Below are positions 14,144 to 18,399 of a DNA stretch of 18,399 nucleotides, in pieces. This DNA is from Pelobacter sp. UBA5610. Lineage in GTDB: Bacteria > Desulfobacterota > Desulfuromonadia > Desulfuromonadales > Syntrophotaleaceae. Location: NCBI GenBank assembly GCA_002424645.1, contig DIKU01000087.1, forward strand, positions 1-18,399, read 5' to 3'. Position numbers and translations under genes: made by a program. Under the pieces are notes generated by a model. The model saw only the letters and a program-made list of their open reading frames with translations. It was not told the origin of the DNA and did no database searches. Position 1 is the stretch's first letter; the number at the start of each line of letters is the position of its first letter.

Positions 14144-16051
14144 GTGGGCACAAAAAAAGTATTACTGCGAGTACTTTATCTCGAAGACAATCCCGTCGAT
14201 GCTGATCTGGTCCGGCGGGAACTGGCCAAAAGAGCACCAGAGATGGAATTGGTGATCGTTGCGACCCTGCTTGCCGCCCGGGAGCGACTGGCTCTGACGA
14301 CACCGCCTTTTGACCTTGTTCTCGCCGACCTCGCTCTGCCCGACGGCAGCGGACTGGAGCTGCTGTCACATATCCGCGAACGCGAACTGCCCTTGGCAGT
14401 GGTCATTTTCACCGGTTCCGGTGACCAGGAGTCGGCAGTCGCCGCCCTCAAGGCCGGAGCCGATGATTATCTGGTCAAAAGATCCGAACACTTTGCGGAT
14501 CTGTCGCGGGTGCTTGTCGCTGCGCATCGACGATTTCAGGCAAAACTCAAACAATCTGCTCGCCCCCTGCGGGTGCTTTATGCCGAGCCGAATGCCTTCG
14601 ACGTCGACCTCGCCATTCGCCACTTTTCCCGGGAGTTTCCCTATATTCACCTTGAGGTGGTCGGCAGCGGCACCGACGTTCTATCCCGCCTGCCTCAATC
14701 CCTCGAAGCGCCGGCACCCTGCGATGTGCTGCTCCTTGACTACCACCTCCCCGGACTAACGGCTCTGGAAGTTGTCAGAATCCTGCGCCAGGAGCGCTGC
14801 CTGCCTATTCCTATTGTTCTGGTCACCGGCCAGGGGAATGAAGAGGTGGCGATTCAAGCGCTACGACTTGGCGTCAGCGATTATCTGGTCAAACGAGAAG
14901 GTTATCTGCAGCGCTTGCCCGTGGTGCTGGAAAACGTTCACAAACAAGCCGAACTGAACCGCGCCGAGGCTCGCTACCGCAATCTTTTTAACTCTATGCG
15001 GGATGTGATTGTCGTTGCTGACCTCTCCCGTACGATTATCGACATCAACCAACCGGCGTTGCGCACCCTTTTCGGTTATGAAACAGAGGAGGTGATGGGT
15101 CGGTCTACATCTATGCTGTATGCCGATCCCCAGCAGTTCGAAGATACCGGGCAGTCGGTATTCAACCGACCGGGGAGTGATTCCTCCGGAAAATTATTAG
15201 AGGTTTTGTTCCGGCGCAAGTCAGGGGAGATCTTTGTCTGCGAACTGTCTGCTTTAAAGCTGCAGGGGGACCAAGGAGAATCCGTTGGCAACATCGGTGT
15301 TATTCGTGAAATCACCGAACGTAAAAAGAAAGAGCAGGAACTCACTGAAAAAAATGCCGAGCTCGAACGATTTACTTACACCGTTTCCCACGACCTGAAA
15401 AGTCCGCTGGTGACGATAAAAACCTTTATCGGTTTTCTGCAGCAGGACCTTGCCGGCGGCAATGCGTTTGGCATCGACAAAGACATAAATTACATGCTGA
15501 CCGCGGCGGATACGATGGAAAAACTTCTTGATGAGCTGTTGCTGTTCTCGCGGGTAGGTCGGATGGGCAACGTGCCGGTTGCGGCCAACTTCCACGATCT
15601 GGTGTGCGAAGCTTTAGCCAGCGTTGCTGGCAGCATTGCCAAGCGCGGCGTGACCATAAAGTTAGCCAGTGACGACGTTGTGTTGTTTGGCGACCGGTCA
15701 CGACTGATAGAAATTTGGCAGAACCTTATCGATAACGCCATTAAGTACATGGGTGATAATCAGAGTGCGCCTTGTGTTGAAATCGGCATCGACAATGCCG
15801 GCGGTGAACCGGTCTTTTACGTGCGCGATAACGGCATCGGGATTGAGCCGTGCTATCAGGAAAAGGTTTTCAGTCTCTTTGAGAAGCTTGATTCCAAAAG
15901 TGAGGGGACCGGCCTTGGTCTCGCCCTGGTAAAACGAATCGTAGAGCTGTATAAGGGCCGTGTCTGGTTCGAATCATCCGGCCAGAACTGTGGAACCTGT
16001 TTTCGCTTCACCCTCCCGGCGGCGTTGGCTCCCTCAAAGGAACAGCCATGA
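14144..16051 (+). CDS. Soluble hybrid histidine kinase REC-REC-PAS-HisKA-HATPase
   Basis: A 635-aa protein with no membrane helix. Receiver 1 (about 8-130) has E14/D15, Asp62 (LVLADLALP), Thr90 and Lys112. Receiver 2 (about 140-268) has Asp199 (VLLLDYHLP), Thr228 and Lys250, but its acidic pair reads AEPN (E148, P149), so one metal-binding acid is lost. PAS spans about 275-395. The kinase has His416 (YTVSHDLKSPL), N box NLIDNAIKY 527-535, G1 RDNGIGI 561-567 and G2 GTGLGLAL 588-595. The core closely resembles the kinase at 4996-7428. N-terminal receivers place the kinase downstream of another kinase, possibly the one at 11927. The start is GTG 14144 after AAGGGG; an upstream in-frame ATG at 14075 would overlap the previous gene by 50 nt and is not favoured. 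Confidence 0.9.
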   Translation: MGTKKVLLRVLYLEDNPVDADLVRRELAKRAPEMELVIVATLLAARERLALTTPPFDLVLADLALPDGSGLELLSHIRERELPLAVVIFTGSGDQESAVAALKAGADDYLVKRSEHFADLSRVLVAAHRRFQAKLKQSARPLRVLYAEPNAFDVDLAIRHFSREFPYIHLEVVGSGTDVLSRLPQSLEAPAPCDVLLLDYHLPGLTALEVVRILRQERCLPIPIVLVTGQGNEEVAIQALRLGVSDYLVKREGYLQRLPVVLENVHKQAELNRAEARYRNLFNSMRDVIVVADLSRTIIDINQPALRTLFGYETEEVMGRSTSMLYADPQQFEDTGQSVFNRPGSDSSGKLLEVLFRRKSGEIFVCELSALKLQGDQGESVGNIGVIREITERKKKEQELTEKNAELERFTYTVSHDLKSPLVTIKTFIGFLQQDLAGGNAFGIDKDINYMLTAADTMEKLLDELLLFSRVGRMGNVPVAANFHDLVCEALASVAGSIAKRGVTIKLASDDVVLFGDRSRLIEIWQNLIDNAIKYMGDNQSAPCVEIGIDNAGGEPVFYVRDNGIGIEPCYQEKVFSLFEKLDSKSEGTGLGLALVKRIVELYKGRVWFESSGQNCGTCFRFTLPAALAPSKEQP

Positions 16052-16063
16052 CAGGGAGTTTAC

Positions 16064-16825
16064 ATGTCTAACCCCTTGATCATCGCGCACCGCGGCGCGT
16101 CCTTTGATGCTCCGGAGAATACCCTGGCCGCTTTCCACTTGGCATTTGCGCAGGGCGCTGACGGGATTGAGGCGGATTTTCGCCTGAGCAGCGACAATGA
16201 AATTGTCTGTATCCATGACGCCACAACCGGTCGCACCGCTGATGGCAATCTGCGCGTTGCCACCCACTCCCTGACCGAACTACGTTGTCTCGATTTCGGG
16301 GGATGGAAGGGTCGGCAATGGCAGGGCGAAAGAATTCCGACCCTTGCCGAGGTGCTGGCGATCTTGCCGACCGGCAAGAAATTCTTTATCGAGATCAAGT
16401 GTGGCGCCGAGATTATCCCGCCGTTACGCAAACTCTTGACCACCACCGTCATCGCCGCGGAGCAACTCTGCTTTCTTACTTTTGATGCGTTACTGCTGGC
16501 AGCTCTCAAAGGAGCTTTTCCGACGATCAAGTCCTGTCTCAATGTCGAATATCACCGCACCAAACTGGTCGGCGCCTGGCAACCCTCGACGAAGGAAGTT
16601 TTGCGGATTCTGTCGAACTGCGGCGCCGCTGGCCTCTCCTCCCAGGCGCACCGCTGTATCGATACTGACTTTATCGAACACTTGCGCTCATCCGGCAAGG
16701 AACTGCACATCTGGACAGTTGATTTTTTAGCCGACGCCCGTCATTATCAAGCGCTGGGAGTCGACTCCCTGATGACGAACCGGCCGGGATTTCTGCGCCA
16801 GGGACTCTTTGTCGCTACGTTGTGA
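16064..16825 (+). CDS. Glycerophosphodiester phosphodiesterase (GDPD family)
   Basis: A 253-aa TIM-barrel enzyme expected to split glycerophosphodiesters into glycerol 3-phosphate and an alcohol. It carries the family signature: IIAHRGASFDAPENT with His9, Arg10, Glu18 and Asn19; GADGIEADFRLS with Glu36 and Asp38; IHDATTGRTADG with His51; FIEIK with Glu110 and Lys112; and the C-terminal HIWTVD and GVDSLMTNRP. No signal peptide is present, so it is cytoplasmic, like UgpQ. ATG 16064 has GGGAG 16054-16058 just upstream, and it starts 12 nt after the hybrid kinase stop, so co-transcription is likely. The substrate within the family (glycerophospho-alcohol or lysolipid) cannot be read from sequence. 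Confidence 0.9.
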   Translation: MSNPLIIAHRGASFDAPENTLAAFHLAFAQGADGIEADFRLSSDNEIVCIHDATTGRTADGNLRVATHSLTELRCLDFGGWKGRQWQGERIPTLAEVLAILPTGKKFFIEIKCGAEIIPPLRKLLTTTVIAAEQLCFLTFDALLLAALKGAFPTIKSCLNVEYHRTKLVGAWQPSTKEVLRILSNCGAAGLSSQAHRCIDTDFIEHLRSSGKELHIWTVDFLADARHYQALGVDSLMTNRPGFLRQGLFVATL

Positions 16826-16852
16826 TCCCCTGCTTGCCGGAGAAGATAGAGA

Positions 16853-18399
16853 ATGAACCGTCGTGCTTATCTGACTTCCGGTCACGCCATCGCGCTCCTC
16901 GAAAACCTGTCCCGCGTCCGCATCAACGTGCATGGCCGCGAAAATCTTTCTGCTGCCCCGACCATCTTTGTCGTCAATCACTTTACCCGCATCGAGACCC
17001 TCCTCCTTCCTTTCCACATCTACTCCCTGACCCAGCGGCCGGTCTGGTCGCTGGCAGATGCAGCACTGTTTCGCGGCACCTTCGGCAACCTTCTCGACGC
17101 CCTTGGCGCGGTCTCGACCAAAGCCCCCGACCGCGACCGCTTGATGGTCAAGAGCCTGTTAACCGGCGAAGCCAACTGGATCATCTTTCCGGAAGGGTGC
17201 ATGGTCAAGGACAAATTGATCCTTGAACAGGCGCGTTATGCCATCTCTTGTGCCGGCGGCCGCAAGCCGCCTCACACCGGCGCTGCTACCCTGGCGCTGC
17301 GCACGGAATTCTACCGGAAAAGGCTGCAAACCATCGTAAACGACTTTCCGGCCGAGGCAGAGCGACTAAGTGCCCTCTTCGGCATCGCGGCACCAACGGA
17401 AGTTTTGACGGCTCCCACGCAGATTATTCCGGTCAACATCACCTATTATCCTCTCCGTGCCAAGGAGAACACCCTCAGCCGCCTCGCTGAACGCTACCTC
17501 GGCGATTTACCGGAACGCTTTCACGAAGAACTGGTGATCGAGGGGGCGATGCTGCTGGAAGGGGTTGATATCGACATCCGCTTCGGCGCGCCGCTGGCAG
17601 TCGAGGATTGCCTCGACTCTACCGAGATCATGAACGATATTAATTCCGTGCAGCGCATCGATTTCAACGATCGCCTCCCTTCCCACCATGCCATGCGCAA
17701 AGAAGCGTTCCACATCATGCAGAGCTATATGGCGGCGATCTACAAACTGACGACGGTGAACCACGATCACCTCTTCGCTTCCCTGCTGCGCGCTTTCCCC
17801 TTCAACAAAATGACTCCCGTCGATTTTCGCCGACGGGTCTTTCTCCTGAGTAACGACCTGACCTCTCTCGGCCTGCATCAACACCACAGCCTGGAAGAAG
17901 GGCAGTTAGCCCTCTTGACCGACGACCGTTTTAACAAATACCACGAATTTCTCGCTTTGGCCCTGGAGACCGGGGTTTTGCGCCAGGAAGGCGATTATCT
18001 GGTCAAGGATCCGACGAAATTCTCTTCACCCCTGGCTCTCAATCGCGCCCGCATTGACAATCCCATCGGCGTCCTTGCCAACGAAGTCTTACCGCTGGGC
18101 AAACTGCAAAAGCGGATCCGTTTTTATGCCTACCTGCCGCCGCTGGCCGTGCGTTATCTGGTGGCGAAACAGATTATCAAAGGAGCAGAGCAGGAGTTTG
18201 AGGTCGATTATCAGCATTTTTTTCAGACTGGCGAGTCCAAAGAGCAGGAGGTGGGGAGACCGTTTCTGCTGCGCGGTTCCTCCCGTAAACTCGGGATCAT
18301 TCTCGTCCACGGCTTTTTAGCCGCTCCCCGCGAAATGATCGAGCTTGCCAATTACCTGCAGCAGCGCGGCTGGTGGGTCTACGTCCTCCGGGTCAAGGG
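16853..18399 (+). CDS. PlsC-like acyltransferase fused to an alpha/beta hydrolase (partial, runs off window)
   Basis: The frame opens at ATG 16853 and has no stop for the remaining 515 codons. The N-terminal acyltransferase region (about 25-240) has VVNHFTRIE at 40-48, where the usual NH-x4-D motif carries Glu (H43, E48), and IIFPEGCMVKD (110-120), the FPEG block. A middle part (about 300-470) is helical with no recognised domain. From about residue 481, GIILVHGFLAAPREMIELAN and YLQQRGWWVYVLRVKG match the start of an alpha/beta hydrolase (HG oxyanion segment), and the catalytic Ser would lie past the edge. The combination suggests acyl transfer plus lipase or acyl-hydrolase activity on phospholipid or glycerolipid, in line with the GDPD 27 nt upstream. 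GGAG 16839-16842 may be the ribosome site. Substrates are unknown. Confidence 0.8.
   Translation, partial: MNRRAYLTSGHAIALLENLSRVRINVHGRENLSAAPTIFVVNHFTRIETLLLPFHIYSLTQRPVWSLADAALFRGTFGNLLDALGAVSTKAPDRDRLMVKSLLTGEANWIIFPEGCMVKDKLILEQARYAISCAGGRKPPHTGAATLALRTEFYRKRLQTIVNDFPAEAERLSALFGIAAPTEVLTAPTQIIPVNITYYPLRAKENTLSRLAERYLGDLPERFHEELVIEGAMLLEGVDIDIRFGAPLAVEDCLDSTEIMNDINSVQRIDFNDRLPSHHAMRKEAFHIMQSYMAAIYKLTTVNHDHLFASLLRAFPFNKMTPVDFRRRVFLLSNDLTSLGLHQHHSLEEGQLALLTDDRFNKYHEFLALALETGVLRQEGDYLVKDPTKFSSPLALNRARIDNPIGVLANEVLPLGKLQKRIRFYAYLPPLAVRYLVAKQIIKGAEQEFEVDYQHFFQTGESKEQEVGRPFLLRGSSRKLGIILVHGFLAAPREMIELANYLQQRGWWVYVLRVK

Noticed and set aside
16822..17226. 134-codon plus-strand frame
   Set aside because: It is out of frame with the acyltransferase, is Pro/Arg/Ser-rich and lacks any motif. 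The frame from 16853 shows VVNHF and FPEG motifs and stays open to the window end.
1..18399. CRISPR array, rRNA, prophage structural genes, replication origin
   Set aside because: No regularly spaced direct repeats, no rRNA-like stretches, no phage structural proteins and no origin-type iterons were seen in reading both strands.

Overview
The window looks like chromosomal DNA of a Gram-negative, probably Desulfuromonadales/Geobacter-like (deltaproteobacterial) bacterium. That placement is inferred from the style of the genes: very large PAS-rich kinases, Rcp1-type single-domain response regulators, a CHASE/PAS protein without a kinase, and an ArsR/methyltransferase/CGGC-domain operon. No taxonomic marker other than one tRNA gene is present.

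Left part (1 to about 4645) reads as the worn end of a mobile or genomic-island region. It opens with a cluster of short hairpins at the breakpoint of a decayed, leftward hipBA toxin-antitoxin module: the antitoxin is intact, while the toxin carries a nonsense codon and has lost its C-terminal part. Back to back with it is a complete rightward hipB-hipA module closed by a near-ideal terminator. Next comes a small metal/thiol-type operon: an ArsR-family repressor with its own operator-like palindromes, a possible 47-aa overlapping peptide, a class I SAM methyltransferase and a CGGC-domain cysteine-rich protein. The block ends in the C-terminal remnant of a site-specific (probably serine) recombinase whose reading frame runs into the 3' half of a leftward tRNA-Asn(GTT). 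This is the classic arrangement of an element inserted at a tRNA 3' end. The tRNA has its own consensus promoter and terminator.

Right part (4996 to the end) is one long rightward run of genes with tiny gaps or 4-8 nt overlaps, so probably a single operon of more than 13 kb. The first seven genes form a signalling array: a histidine kinase with tandem periplasmic solute-binding domains; an Rcp1-like receiver; a REC-PAS-GGDEF-EAL protein with both catalytic signatures and the inhibitory I-site; a CHASE-PAS-PAS protein that stops before any kinase domain and overlaps the next gene by ATGA; a 2TM-PAS-PAS histidine kinase; a second Rcp1-like receiver; and a soluble REC-REC-PAS histidine kinase. 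The array holds three kinases, five receiver domains and six PAS domains, but the only recognisable output is c-di-GMP turnover. No DNA-binding or HPt domain is encoded here. The first and third kinases share a closely related catalytic core, which suggests duplication within the locus.

The run continues, with gaps of 12 and 27 nt, into two lipid genes: a glycerophosphodiester phosphodiesterase and a large protein that begins as a PlsC-like acyltransferase and continues into an alpha/beta-hydrolase domain cut by the window end. Whether these are functionally tied to the signalling genes is not shown by the sequence; only their spacing suggests co-transcription.
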